Shown: positions 1 through 11,989, counted from the stretch's first letter. The stretch: DNA of 64,000 nucleotides from Sabellastarte sp. h YS-2021 (GCA_964017235.1 OZ024935.1:7068001-7132000), one strand, 5' to 3'. Notes: a model not told the origin generated them from the letters alone. Numbers and translations are program-made.

Positions 1-1210
1 GTATACAAAACATCCAAGTTGAGGACAAACAAGGAGAGAAAACAAGGACTTTGGAATAAAGTAAAAGAAAATAATAATTATAAATAAATTGATTGGAATA
101 GGTGAGCAAATAGTACCAAATTAAATTATGTAAATAAAATACCTTAAGATATTCAAAGAGAAATGTATTTCACTAATTAATCTATTTCACTAATTAGCTT
201 TGCTATTTTACTTTCTGCAAAGGCAAAAACCTCCACTATCATCATACATTGAGTGCCTATAAATTTGACTCACAATTATACAGTTCTCTCAGTAAAGAAA
301 TTTTTGTGCAAATTAGCTTTAATATTTTAAATTCATGGTAATAGTGCACCCTTCAATAATATCATACTGTGGGCACTCAAACTAGCAATGCCTAACAGCT
401 GGACTATCTGGAATCATAGAGTATCCATAGAGTGTAGTCAAATGGAATATTTAACTAGTTTTAAACCGCAGTACCTATTCAAAGAACAAGAAAAGGAAAT
501 GTTAACAATGTATGCATCACAATACCGTGAGTACTTACTTCACAAAACATACTTCACAAAATTACAAAATATTGTCTTTTTAATGTAAAAATCCACTTCT
601 GACATCCCTGTATTTGTCTCTTTAAATAGATACTCAGCACATGATCTCATGTAAGAACAACCAATCAAATGTGTTGTACCTGCCAAATCTCTGACAATTA
701 AAACCCTTGAAACTTCTCATTATAATGGGGAATTCCAACTTATATTGTGTGGTTATATATGTTTTTTTGCAGTTTTATTAAAATTATGCAGATGAAACTT
801 AAGTAAAAATATACATAAAAATTCCTTAATTAATCCGGTCTCTGCCTTTTATTGCAAGGAGTGGACATTTATACATATTTCACATGTTTTGGGATGGGTA
901 AAAATGCAAACAAGGAGGCTTCTGTGGACAATTTCGGTAATATTGTTTATGTGGAAAGGAACCACTTGAAACCTGGGCCAATCTGTTGCTACAAATTTCA
1001 CAAATCTGAATACAGTTACTTAAACAGTCAATTATTGTATAATATTAATGTCCTAACTCCTTATCCCCTAATATCTGCAAAAATGGTAAACAGGTCAATG
1101 ATATACAGATAGATGTGTGAAAATGAACACATCTTGATTACGATGATTATGGCTGAGGGATTCTTCCCATAAACCGGTTCTTGCCTACCTTCATCTCCCT
1201 TGACGACTTT
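1..1210. other. Intron-like AT-rich sequence, no feature seen
   Basis: Short open frames here (388-588, 852-1112) have no recognisable motif and no convincing splice-site framing. A pyrimidine-rich acceptor-like tract ends at about 772, but the sequence after it does not resemble the WH2 gene. It is most likely intron of the WH2 gene or intergenic DNA. Confidence 0.4.
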
Positions 1211-1639
1211 TTTATGTCAGCTGACTTGTCAGTCAGCTGACATTATGGCATCACTCTGCGGTGTCCGCGTCTGTGTACGCGTACGCGTCCGTGTGACAAA
1301 CTTCTTCTCCAAAACTACAAGACCCAGAGACATGCTGTTTTTTTTAAAAGATACCTTAACTATCGAGGATGATAAATCGTAAAATTCATGCAGATCTGTC
1401 TGTTCGTCTGTTCGCCAGAGCCATTACAAGTGAGGTACCCCCACCAAAGTGTGAAAATTTCAACACTTGATCACAATTTTCTCAGTGACTATTACAGGGA
1501 TTTCTCTCATATCTTGCATATATGTACTAGACCACTAGTAGATTCCCTTGTGTGAGTGTCAGACCTGGATCTTTCTTAATTATTTTTTTATGAATTTTTT
1601 AAATAATTTTTAATACATTAAAATTCATGAAATCATGCA

Positions 1640-3725
1640 CTAAATCAATTATAACTTGAAAATTATTACAATTAGAACATTTTGTTAAAATATGTTATTC
1701 AGCTACTTTTTTCATAGCTACAACATGGTGAGTAACTTGGGTGTCTATCTCAATAGCTAAGTGAGTAATAGCTACTTTTGGACTTTTCAGTAACTTCCAT
1801 CATGAGTAAAATCACTTGTAACTTGAAAACTATTGCATTTAGAGAATTTTGTACAAATATGTTATTCAGCTACTTTTGGGTCAGCTATAACATAGTAAAA
1901 TTTCAGACCTGTAGCTCATGGCATAGCCGAGTAATAGCTATTTTTAGGTTATCACTGTTGAGTAAATCACTCATAACTTGAAAAGTATTGCATTTAGAGT
2001 ATTTAGTTTCAATATGTTATTCACCTATTTTGGGGTCAGCTATAACATAGTAAAATTCCAGAGCTGTGGCTCATTGCATAGCTGAGTAATAGCTACTTTG
2101 AGGTTCTTACTCAACACTAAATCATTTATAACTTGAAAAGTATTGCATTTAGTGAATTTTGTGTAAATATGTTATTCAGCTACTTTTGGGTCAGCTATAA
2201 CATAGTAAAATTTCAGACCTGTAGCTCATGGCATAGCTGAGAAATAGCTACTTTTAGGTTATCACTGTTGAGTAAATCACTTATAACTTGAAAAGTATTG
2301 CATTTAGAGAATTATGTGTAAATATGTTATCCAGCTACTTTTGGGTCAGCTATAACATAGTAAAATTTCAGACCTGTAGCTCATGGCATAGCTGAGTAAT
2401 AGCTACTTTTAGGTTATCACTGTTGAGTAAATCACTTATAACTTGAAAAGTATTGCATTTAAAGTATTTAGTTTCAATATGTTATTCACCTATTTTGGGG
2501 TCAGCTATAACATAGTAAAATTCCAGAGCTGTGGCTCATTCCATAGCTGAGTAATAGCTACTTTGAGGTTCTTACTCAACACTAAATCATTTATAACTTG
2601 AAAAGTATTGAATTTAGAGACTTTTGTGTAAATATGTTATTCATCTACTTTTGGGTCAGATATAACATAGTAAAATCTCAGACCTGTAGCTCATTGCATA
2701 GCTGAATAATAGCTACTTTGATGTTCTTACTCAACACTAAATCATTTATAACTTGAAAAGTATTGCATTTACAGTATTTTGTGTAAATATATTATTCAGC
2801 TACTTTTGGGTCAGCTTTAACATGGTAAAATTTCAGACCTGTAGCTCATGGCATAACTGAGTAATAGCTACTTTTAGGTTATCACTGTTGAGTAAATCAC
2901 TTGTAACTTGAAAAGTATTGAATTTAGAGACTTTTGTGTAAAATGTTATTCAGCTACTTTTGGGTCAGATATAACATAGTAAAATCTCAGACCTGTAGCT
3001 CATTGCATAGCTGAATAATAGCTACTTTGATGTTCTTACTCAACACTAAATCATTTATAACTTGAAAAGTATTGCATTTACAGCATTTTGTGTAAATATG
3101 TTATTCAGCTACTTTTGGGTCAGCTTTAACATGGTAAAATTTCAGACCTGTAGCTCATGGCATAGCTGAGTAATAGCTACTGTTAGGTTATCACTGTTGA
3201 GTAAATCACTTATAACTTGAAAAGTATTGCATTTAGATTATTTAGTTTCATATGTTATTCACCTATTTTGGGGTCAGCTATAACATAGTAAAATTCCAGA
3301 GCTGTGGCTCATTGCATAGCTGAGTAATAGCTACTTTGAGGTTCTTACTTAACACTAAATCATGTATAACTTGAAAAGTATTGCATTTACAGCATTTTGT
3401 TAAAATATGTTATTCAGCTACATTTTAAATAGCTACAACATGGTGAGTAACTACTGTATCTATCTCAATAGCTAAGTGAGTAATAGCTATTTTGGACTTT
3501 TCAGTAACTTACATCATGAGTAAAATCACTTGTAACTTGAAAAGTATTGCATTTAGAGAAGTTTGTGTAAATATGTTATTCAGCTACTTTTGGGTCAGCT
3601 ATAACATAGTAAAATTTCAGACCTGTAGCTCATGGTATAGCTGAGTAGTAGCTACTTTTAGGTTATCGCTGTTGAGTAAATCACTTGTAACTTGAAAACT
3701 ATTGCATTTAAATTATTTAGTTTTA
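1640..3725 (+). repeat. 155-bp tandem array in element A
   Basis: The landmark gcatagctgagtaat recurs at 1921, 2076, 2231 and 2386, exactly 155 bp apart, and the array continues to about 3720 (some 13 copies). Typical lines are cttgaaaagtattgcattt and cagctacttttgggtcagc. Two subtypes differ in ttgggtcagc versus ttggggtcagc and in gctcatgg versus gctcattg; they alternate irregularly. The same unit fills parts of elements B, C and E. Confidence 0.9.
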
Positions 3726-3799
3726 TCCACCGGATAGCAGGATATGTTCTTCATTATAAAATCTTGACTGGAAATATTTTTGGCCTCGTTTTGAACAAA

Positions 3800-4900
3800 A
3801 CAAGATGGCCGCCACAGGTGTTTCTTTGTCAGTGATGAAAAGTGCTGATATCTCCCTTACTATTGGGCCTAGAGGTTTGGGATGGTAAACCAATGTATAG
3901 AAAATCATGGACTGGGAATCTTTTGGTGTGGTCAAATTTAACCTTGGACCCCTCATTCAAGGTCAAACGAGGATAGTCAAACTTAAAAGTGCCTATAAGT
4001 CGCTTATTACTGGTCCTACAGGTTTGGGATGGTAAACCAACCTATAGGAAATCATGGGCTGGGGATCTTTTGGTGTGGTCAGATTTGACCTTGGACAACT
4101 CCTTCAATGTCAAACGAGGATAGCCAAACTTAAAAGTGCTTATAACTCACTTATTATTGGTCCTACAGGTTTGGGATGGTAAACCAAGCTATAGGAAATC
4201 ATGGGCTGGGAGTCTTTTGGTGTTGTTGGATTTGACCTGGGACCCCTTCTTCAACGTCAAATAGGATAGCCAAACTTAAAAGTGCTTATAACTCACTTAT
4301 TATTGTTCCTACAGGTTTGGGATGGTAAACCAACCTATAGGATATCATTGGCTTGGATTCTTTTGGTGTGGTCAGATTTGACCTTGGACCCCTCCTTCAA
4401 GGTTAAACGAGGATAGCCAAACTTAAAAGTGCTTATAACTCGCTTATTATGGGTCCTAGAGGTTTGGGATGGTAAACCAACCTTTAAGAAATCATGGGCT
4501 GGGAATCTTTTGGTGTGGTCGGATTTGACGTTGGACCCCTCCTTTAAGGTAAATGAGGATAGCCAAACTTAAAAGTGCTTATAACTCGTTTATTATTGGT
4601 CCTAGAGGTTTGGAATGGCAAACCAACCTATAGGAAATCATGGGCTGAGAATTTTTTGGTGTTGTCGAATTTGACCTTGGAACCTTCCTCCAAGGTCAAA
4701 CGAGGATAGCCTAACTTAAAAGTGTTCATAACTGGCTTATTATTGGTTCCAGAGGTTTGCAATGTCAAATCATGGGCTGGGAATTTTTTGATGTGATCAG
4801 GTTTGATCTTTGGCCCAAATTAACCATGCTTATATCTCGCTTATTTGTGTTCCTAGAGGTTTGCAATGTCACACCAACCTATAGGAATCATGGGCTAAGA
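3800..4900 (+). repeat. 147-bp tandem array in element A
   Basis: The lines gtttgggatggtaaaccaa and atcatgggctgggaatctt recur every 147-148 bp (for example 4028 and 4175), about 8 copies, degrading toward the 3' end. Several units contain TTCAAGGTCAAA, which includes the TCAAGGTCA extended half-site of nuclear receptors. The sequence aagatggccgcc precedes the array at about 3802. The same unit follows the 155-bp array in element C. Confidence 0.85.
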
Positions 4901-5378
4901 ATCTTTTGATATGGTCAGATTTCACTTTGGGCTTTTCCAATTTTAAGCATGTTTTAATGGCTTTGGTGAGGATTCTTTCTGGTGCATACAATTTGTATCA
5001 GTTCTCCGATGTGATAGGTCTAATTTCAGTATGTTATTCACCTATTTTTTGGTCAGCTATTACATACTTAGTAGAATTAAAACTATTGCATTTCTTTAAA
5101 TGTGTTTTAACTTACTTTTTACACCTTAAGAGTTACTTCTTACTTTCCTTCTGAACACCATTTCCAGGGCACAACTTTTGTGTCCTTTTCTTCTGTCACT
5201 TCTATTCTGAAACTCAAAACACACAGTTAGCTGACACAGGGCCCGTTCACGGGCACTGATTGCTTGTTTGCATTTCCAATGGTACTGAGGATCTATTAGG
5301 AATCCCCAGTGCTCCAAGCAGAATCTACCAAACAATATCAAGGAAAAATTACTACAGGGGGCTTTCTATATTTTTCAG

Positions 5379-5445
5379 GATGATGGCAAACAGGCACCAA
5401 AACCTGGGTCTAGAGCAAATCTTTTTAGTGAGATAAATGCAGGCG
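5379..5445 (+). CDS. Internal exon, WH2 module 1 of an Arp2/3-activator-like protein
   Basis: The exon follows a pyrimidine-rich acceptor (ctatatttttcag at 5366-5378) and ends at a strong donor, G|GTGAGT. It is 67 nt, begins in phase 0 and ends after the first base of a codon. It encodes 22 residues ending RANLFSEINAG. The split codon gives Gly, and the next exon continues with FQLRQV, so the joined peptide LFSEINAG-G-FQLRQV fits the WH2 consensus (LLxxIxxGxxLKKV), a G-actin-binding helix plus linker. It was too short to show as an ORF and was found by matching the motif and the phase of the downstream exons. It lies only about 110 bp after the 3' end of mobile element A. Upstream exons were not found in 1-5378, so the N-terminal part of the protein is probably outside the window. 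Confidence 0.75.
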
Positions 5446-7042
5446 GTGAGTCACATAAATATAATTGTAAATTAATTAATGGCTTCTACATTTATTACCT
5501 CATTAAAAGATATGACCCATGCGTGTGAGTCTGTGTATGTCATATGCAGTTATTGAGGTCTTATGTGGAATGGTGGCTGGCAAGTTTGGCGTCCAATCAC
5601 AGACTGCATGTCACCTGTATGCAGGGTTGGAGCCAAGGTACATTATACTCACATACTTGTGTACTCGAGTACATTTTTCTTGTACTCATGATGTACTTAT
5701 TTTACCCATGAGCAAATGTACTCATACTTGTACTCGAGTACATTAAAAGATAGGCTATACTCATGAGTACATTCTGAGTACAATACAAGTACTTTTTCTC
5801 AGAATATTCCCTGTGATTAAGGACAAATCTCAGATGTTTACACTTCAAAATTTCCTTCTGATAGCACACTGTTAGTGTGCGGATGATTACACATGCGCGT
5901 TATTAATCCTCCGCGTCAGTGTTCAGTTGCGGTCAGTCTGTAACAATTTCTAGCAATCAATTATTCAACGTAAATTTTACCCCTTCTTTATGTATCTTAA
6001 CATCTAAAAATTTTTTGAAAATATTTAAGGCAGTTTTCATTAAAAATTCAACAGATTTGTCATGGCTTTTGGGTTTGTTTATATCTACTGCCACATTAAC
6101 ATGAAGTGGGTGCTTTTGGTAGGAAATAAATGTAAGAAACATACTGGATTGAAATGTACTCTATCCAGGAAAGTGTTTCATGATATGAATGACCAACGGT
6201 GAAGTAAGAAAAAAACATAATTATGGTTTGATTATATGTCAGCAAAAATGGATGAATAAGTGGTTATGTAAAGTGGAGGCTATTCCAAGAACTAAGTGAT
6301 ATCATGCTTGCAGATCTCACGATCCTGTCATAAAAACTTTTGGAAAGGCTTCACAATGCAGAGCTTCATTGCATAGACTTCATAGTTGCTTTGATATCAT
6401 TTAAATAAAAGAATTTAAATATATTTAATTTAAACATTTTGCCCTGCTCCTGATGGAGAAGTATTACGTGTGACATTATGGCATATTCACAAAACAAATT
6501 TCTTTCTTTCAATAACATAATATAGCTTGTTCCTTTCCAGAAAAACATATTGAATAAACCTATAAATGTAATAAATAAAGAGAAAAGCGTGATATTGTAG
6601 TAATCTTAAAAGGAGAAATTATATTTTTAGAAACAAATTGAATCAATTGATGAATGTCTTTTGCAGAGGTTTTTCAAAGATGTTATGCAGTTGCAATTGA
6701 AAGTAGCAGGCTATAAGTAAATTACTTAATATATATTGCTAATACCTTTTGCTATGTCTGCCATATACTAGTATCACAATTCTATGTAACTTTAGTATTT
6801 ACACAGAACTATAATACATTAAAAATCAACCCATTTCATACTGACCCACATAGTGTTAAGGATCATTTACAGGTATAATAATCCATGTATGATAACCTTT
6901 TTGAACTAGTTTCCAGCAAAATATGATGCATTGATGTTCATGCTTAAGTAATGTTTTACCTTACTTTGCACAAATGTTGTGGATTTAGGTCACACTGAAA
7001 AGTTGCATCTTTTTATGCATTTGCTATTGTGTGAACGTTTAG
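5446..7042 (+). other. Intron of the WH2 gene with a palindromic cluster
   Basis: This 1.6-kb intron separates the first two visible WH2 exons. At 5640-5800 it holds a dense set of palindromes, including TACTCGAGTA and TACTCATGAGTA, within many copies of gtactca/tgagtac. That pattern is typical of a decayed terminal region of a DNA transposon, but I could not fix its ends. No exon was seen in the remaining AT-rich sequence; ORFs 5919-6104 and 5957-6142 overlap on opposite strands and have no motif. Confidence 0.5.
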
Positions 7043-7153
7043 GTTTTCAGTTACGTCAGGTTAATAAAGAAGACAAACCGAAATCAACAGCAAAGGTAGA
7101 ACCAAGTCCGAGTGGGGACAGAGACAGCCTGCTCAGTGACATCAAAAAAGGAG
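7043..7153 (+). CDS. Internal exon, WH2 module 1/2 boundary (symmetric phase 1-1 exon)
   Basis: This 111-nt exon lies between an acceptor at 7041-7042 (gtttag|gt) and donor G|GTATTA at 7154. It enters and leaves in phase 1 and encodes 36 whole codons. It starts FQLRQVNKEDKP (end of WH2 module 1) and ends GDRDSLLSDIKKG (start of module 2). Joined to the next exon it gives LLSDIKKG-V-KLRKS, a near-canonical WH2. The KEDKP stretch and the DRD/ERD-x-L...IKKG ending recur in the exon at 45603, so the two look like copies of one ancestral exon. A competing acceptor at 7049-7050 gives the wrong phase, so I chose 7043. In the open frame, reading simply continues into the intron on both sides. Confidence 0.8.
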
Positions 7154-7229
7154 GTATTATGAATTTCAAAGAGATTCACTGGTTTCTAATCAAGCACAAA
7201 ATTCTTTTAATTTAAAAGTTGATTTAAAA

Positions 7230-7400
7230 ACACAATTGGACATAGTCTGACACTTGAGACAAAAATACATTTTTTGGGCTTAAGTCTCAGCTTTTGTCTC
7301 AGACTTAAGTCCAAATTTGGTTTCGGGATTCGTGAAAGGGCGACACTCTTTTCTAAGTTTTTGGCTTAAACCTTTGAGCCTGGCATTAAAAGTGGACGTA
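7230..7400. repeat. Remnant of a cttaagtct-type palindromic MITE
   Basis: Inverted lines such as ggcttaagtctcagctttt and gtctcagacttaagtcc, plus attcgtgaaaggg, match the terminal sequences of the MITEs at 36938-38656 and 44142-45318. The copy is short and has no intact ends. Confidence 0.5.
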
Positions 7401-7550
7401 ATCCTTCAAAAATAGCTCAAATATTTAGTTATTACCATCATATATGCTTTATTTTTTTATTAAAGTTGTCTTAAATAATCCTACATCATACACAAGACCT
7501 CTGGTATCCCAATAACTTTGAAAAATAGAATTTTATTGCGTTAATACATC

Positions 7551-7724
7551 CTATCCAATGGACAATTTGCTAAACCGGTCGGCGCAGACCGGCCCGCTAA
7601 ATGTCAGAAATAGACGTCCTGTGTTTCCACCGGCTGGCCGGTCCGTAGTACTGTGCACTCCGCAGATGGCGCCTCGTACTTCCTTCCTGTCTAGACAACC
7701 TGACGTCATAGCATCTTTTTCGTT
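7551..7724 (+). repeat. Left inverted terminal repeat of the DIRS element
   Basis: It begins ctatccaatggacaatttgc and ends near catctttttcgtt. It reads in inverted orientation at 13487-13660 with a few mismatches (for example gcagatggcg versus ccatctgggg on the other strand). ORFs on either strand here are by-products of the repeat. Confidence 0.9.
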
Positions 7725-8189
7725 TGGCGCGTGTACTGTGCAGACGTGCAACTATCTCCAGATATTTTAAGGAAAGTGTGGATTATGACGGATTTTCAAC
7801 CTTATTTCCAAATATTTTACTTTAGAAGTGTTATCTACACGTTAAGCACGGATATACATTATAAAATCTGCTGGAAACCCTCCCTAGTTGACTCAATTTA
7901 GTGTTGATGATAGGGCAGTAATCGACGAGAAATATGAAGGCAGCCAGTTTCTAGTTTCCTCCCATTCAACAATTGTGTTGTTAGGGGCAGATTGACAATA
8001 TTAAGAAATATAATGGATATACTACTTACAAGGTATTTTTATCCGTGTCTTTTTTAATGTACCTGCTGTAACCTTCCAGCTACAATCACCATAGAAATGT
8101 CTTTTCTAGTACTACAAATAGAAATCACAGGAAACTTCAGTCTACGTAGTTTTGAACACGTACTGTAAATAGAAGGAATTCCCCAAGCA

Positions 8190-9900
8190 AGAGATGCATT
8201 CTTCAGATTTCTTCAGAGCGCACTGGTACCGACTTCTCTGCTGTATAGCATCAGTCACACCAGCCTAGCTTGAGTATTTAGTGCTTTTTCATCAGAAGCA
8301 AGAGATGAATTCAGGGTTCGCAATTACGCCGTCCGAGTATGTTAAACACGCGGTATTTCAGATTTGGATGCAAATTTCGGTTGTCAGTGCGTCCATCGGG
8401 ATGCGATTTTTATGAAGAAAATATTTCTGCTTTAGAAGCGAATTTCAGTTGGCAGGAAGCGTAGATGTACAAGCAATATATATAACACTGAAGATAAGCT
8501 TTATATTTTAAAATTAAATGGTTTCGAGCGATTTCCTGGCAAGTTGTTTACGTCCACCATTGTAAAGCAAGATATATTTCGTACACTAGCAAATCTACTC
8601 AAAACGTTACATATCGAAAGAAAGCCTGATCTCTGCAAGGAAACAGTCGAAACAACAAACCAGAACGGTGAATTTCGTGGGAGACAAACTATTTTACTAA
8701 ATCTTGGAAACTCTTGATATTTAACCCCGGAAAGTTGCCCGGAAAATAAAAGCTGCAACATTCGAAAATATTTACAGGGGATGTAACAAAAAAAAACTAT
8801 ATCTCTAGAACTACCCAATTAATTTTTGTCAAACAAAAAGCAAGAAAAGCTACAAATTTTTGTCTTTCAAACAGTATCAATGCCATATTTGTAGCTTAAA
8901 TAAAATAATCATACAAAATAAATTTCAATCTAATTGCACTAAAATGAAGTTTGTTGACTGGGGTTCAGCTTTTAGAAATATTTTTAAAATTTATTTATGG
9001 ACAGATGCATATTATTTATCAGTATAAAGGAAATTGGATATATAGTGCTTCTATATATTTAAATGTATCTGAATTACGGGAGAAAAATTATTACTTGCAC
9101 CCAATTTTCATACAGTGGTACCTCTTTTTTGATGAGCCATGAGGTACAAGGTACCCGATGTTTCATAACCCTAATGCAAACACTGGACTCAGAAAAAAAT
9201 GATTGGGACTCCATTTTTCGGAGGACATGTAGTCCGTTGGACTCCATATTTTAGAGGTACTTCGCTAACCCTGGAATTCTTCAGATTTCTTCAGAGCGCA
9301 CTGGTCCAGACATCTTTGCTGTAAAGCATTAGTCGACCGGCAAGCTCAAGTTCAGCCAACCTCACCTAGTATTTACATAGAAGGAACTTCATCTTTAATC
9401 ACTCCCAGTCCCACCCTTGTGGACCCGGCACTTGTGTCGGTAATAAGGGTAGTGGATGGCCAGGACACTGGTTTGAGTGCACAGCTGGCTGAGCAACAGA
9501 CTTCAGACCGGCACCGACCAGGACTTTCATCTTCAGAGCGCACTGGTCCAGGCTTCGGTGTTTTTAAAGCATCAACCAACCGACCAGCTCAAAAGAACGC
9601 AACCTCTGATGTCATATCCAGTCAGCCAATTGCGTGTCCTTCCGACCAAATCACGAAGCTGGTCACGTGTTTTCACCGACCAGGAAGGTCGGAAGTGCGT
9701 TTTTCAGACTCACATCTACTGTGATTCCAGTCCCTGCTTTGCAGTAGTGGGGTTTTGTGGACTGTAAAGTTGCCGCTTAAGTATCACACAAAGAACGCGA
9801 CCACTGACGTAATCTCCAGTCAGCCAATCGCGTGTCCTTCCGACCAGCAAGCTGATCACGTGACACACCGAACACCAAGTGCTTCTACATATAGCTCACA
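8190..9900 (+). repeat. Imperfect direct repeats in the DIRS leader
   Basis: The line cttcagagcgcactggt recurs at about 8210, 9289 and 9531. A second pair, ccagtcagccaattgcgtgt (about 9618) and ccagtcagccaatcgcgtgt (about 9818), is about 200 bp apart. Both sets lie between the left terminal repeat and the RNase H region, where gag and RT would be expected. Confidence 0.65.
8312..9273. mobile_element. 962-bp non-autonomous DNA transposon inside the DIRS element
   Basis: Short terminal inverted repeats CAGGGTTCGC (8312) and GCTAACCCTG (ending 9273) are flanked by a 5-bp direct repeat GAATT (8307-8311 and 9274-9278). Removing the insert restores gagatgaattcttcag, which closely matches an undisturbed sister copy at 8188-8203 (gagatgcattcttcag). 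No transposase ORF is seen; the ORF at 8501-8818 on the minus strand has no motif. The superfamily is unassigned: the ends look hAT-like, but hAT target duplications are usually 8 bp. Confidence 0.75.
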
Positions 9901-10021
9901 AGGGCTTTCCCAGCAACTGTCAAATTAAGACGTGCGATTAAAGGAAATACTTTATTTAATGGAGGCAACATACAGCAAGCTGAATTCAACACAAAAGATA
10001 GTTGTAAAATTGCTTTAGCAA

Positions 10022-10262
10022 TTGGTTACAGAGTGTACCGACCAGTACCGGCTACACAGCCTTGTACACTTGCTTCAACAACTGTTTACAGAGTGTACTG
10101 ACTGGTACTGGCTACACAGCCTTGTACACTTGCTTCAACAACTGTTTACAGAGTGTACTGACTGGTACTGGCTACACAGCCTTGTACACTTGCTTCAACA
10201 ACTGGTTACAGAGTGTACCGACTGGTACTGGCTACACAGCCTTGTACACTTGCTTCAACCTA
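10022..10262 (+). repeat. 60-bp minisatellite, 4 copies, in the DIRS interior
   Basis: Four direct copies exactly 60 bp apart share ttacagagtgtac and ggctacacagccttgtacac. A degenerate partial copy follows to about 10340. Because 60 is divisible by 3, open frames run through it (10022-10270 and 10062-10355) and give a repeating 20-residue pattern. I regard these frames as by-products. Confidence 0.85.
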
Positions 10263-10979
10263 CCAGTTAAAAAGTCTACTAACAGGGTGCTGGCTCATCA
10301 GTCCTTACTGTACAGTGCTTCACCCCCAACTGGTTACATAGAAAAAGCTGGCTAAATATAGTAAATATAGACCAGTAGCTGTCTAAATTCATTGGTGACC
10401 CCAGCCTGCCAGTTTTTTGTGCCGGTTATAGAGACTTACTGTTTACAGTGAATTACCGGTTATGGTTTCTTGGTACCGGACAGAGTTGCCTAAGGTAGAT
10501 TTGGTTACAGAAAATTCTTAGACCAATCAGTGGCCTTGGGGATATGACAGTGTCTCCAGCTACTGCCAGGCAACCTTCCCTTATCACACTTTTCAACAAT
10601 TTGTTATCGGTGCTGGACTTGACTGGTAGATAATAGATTTCACCTTTACAAACACAGACCTGAATAACCAGCATGAAAAGAAAAGAAAAAAAAGTGGTTG
10701 ATAGTCAGACAAGTACTTAGACGACTGGTTGGTGAAAGCCACATCCCACCAGGTTTGTCTCCAGCATAAATCGAAACTGGAACCAAAAGCAGGTCTTCGA
10801 CCTTGTAGGTTACCAGTTCAACCTCATGGCCGGTTGGGTCTGACCTATACCGGACCATTGGCAGAACCTTCAGGACAAAATACTAGAAATACTGTCACTA
10901 CCGGTTTGCCCGGTCCAGCAGTTCATGTCTGATAGGTTTACTAACAGCCACAGGAAAGCAATTTCACCGAGGCTGACTT

Positions 10980-11675
10980 CATAAGAGACCCATATAGTGG
11001 CATCTCAAAAACAACTGGAGGGTACCAGAGTCACTAGAAAAGGTGATTCCAATGCCAAGGTGATTGCACTCATATTTACAAGGGTGGTTGCAAGAGGACA
11101 ATGTCCTTACAGGCCAACCATTACACCCAAATAAAACATGATCTGCAAATTTTACAGATTCATCAAAAGCAGGGTGGGGTGCTCACTTAAACGAACACAC
11201 TGCAGGAGGCACATAGTCCCTTCTGGAAAACAAGTTGCATATCAGTTACCAAGAACTCAAGGCAGTCTTTCTAGCCTTACAAGACCTCTGCATACACAAG
11301 ATAGTACTTGTTGAGACAGATAACACCACAGTGGTGTCATACATAAACACCGAAGGAGGCATGAGGTCGGGCCCACTTTGTGCTATACTATGGAGAATCT
11401 TGACCTGGTGCGCCAGAAATCAAGTAACTCTAAAAGCCCAACACATTCCAGGCCAGCTGAGTGTGGTCGCAGACAAGCTATCCAGGCTAGACCAGACCAC
11501 CCAAACAGAGTGGTCTCTTCTTCAGAAGGTCTTCCAAGCAATGTGCAACAGGTGGCACCGGCCTCAAATAGACCTATTTGCCACGAGGTTCAACAACAAG
11601 TTGCCCTTGTTTGTGTCACCGGTACCGGATCCCCTGGCCACAGCAGTGGATGCGCTCAATCTGCCATGGTAGGAT
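10980..11675 (+). pseudogene. DIRS reverse transcriptase C-terminus and RNase H, broken
   Basis: One frame reads WHLKNNWRVPESLEKVIP, then GWLQEDNVLTGQPLHPN, then FTDSSKAGWGAHLNEHTAGG, then LHISYQELKAVFLAL, VETDNTTVVSYIN and SVVADKLSR. These carry the RNase H acidic residues (Asp in FTDSS, Glu in QELKA, Asp in ETDN, Asp in VADKL). It ends with the DIRS-typical DLFATRFNNKLPLFVS and a stop at 11673. Four in-frame stops (10995, 11061, 11139, 11214) break the upstream part; from 11217 to 11672 the frame is open. RNase H normally removes template RNA during reverse transcription. The product cannot be made as one chain here, so the copy is dead. Confidence 0.85.
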
Positions 11676-11989
11676 CAGGAAGCATACACCTTCCCACTAT
11701 CCGCCATATTGGGCAAAGCGGTGATGTTGCAGGACGCCCCATACAAGAGAATCATTCTGATTGCTCCGGGGTGGCCCATCATGCCTTGGTTTTGGGATCC
11801 AGTGGCCATGTCCAGCCAAATCCCACTGAGCCTGCCCAATCTGCCCAACCTGTTGACACAACCATTCAATCAGATCCCTCACAGAAATCTGACAAATCTT
11901 AATCTCGATGCACGGCTCCTGGAGCTTCAGCATTCGAGGAGCAGGGCTTCGCTGAGGCGGTGGCAGCAAGAATTGAGGCTCCTCAAAGG

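Larger units (their letters stand above)
1211..5267 (+). mobile_element. Element A: satellite-bearing Helentron/Pearl-like non-autonomous element (family 2)
   Basis: The 5' end carries a perfect palindrome with arms TGTCAGCTGAC and GTCAGCTGACA (1215-1242, 6-nt loop), then a CpG-rich segment and the line aaggcccagagacatgctg shared by elements B, C and E. The 3' end has an AGCTGACAC copy (5229-5237) in inverted relation to the 5' arm, then a hairpin GCCCG-TTCA-CGGGC (5241-5254), ending ACTGATTGCTTGTT. The core holds about 13 copies of a 155-bp repeat followed by about 8 copies of an unrelated-looking 147-bp repeat. No transposase ORF is present. This layout matches Pearl elements of bivalves and Helentron-associated elements of insects; membership is inferred. 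Confidence 0.7.

Noticed and set aside
388-1112. ORFs 388-588 and 852-1112 as upstream exons of the WH2 gene
   Set aside because: The peptides show no proline-rich or WH2 sequence, and flanking splice sites do not give a phase matching exon 5379.
7551-7770. ORFs 7551-7751 (minus) and 7558-7770 (plus)
   Set aside because: They lie on both strands of the DIRS left terminal repeat and have no protein motif.
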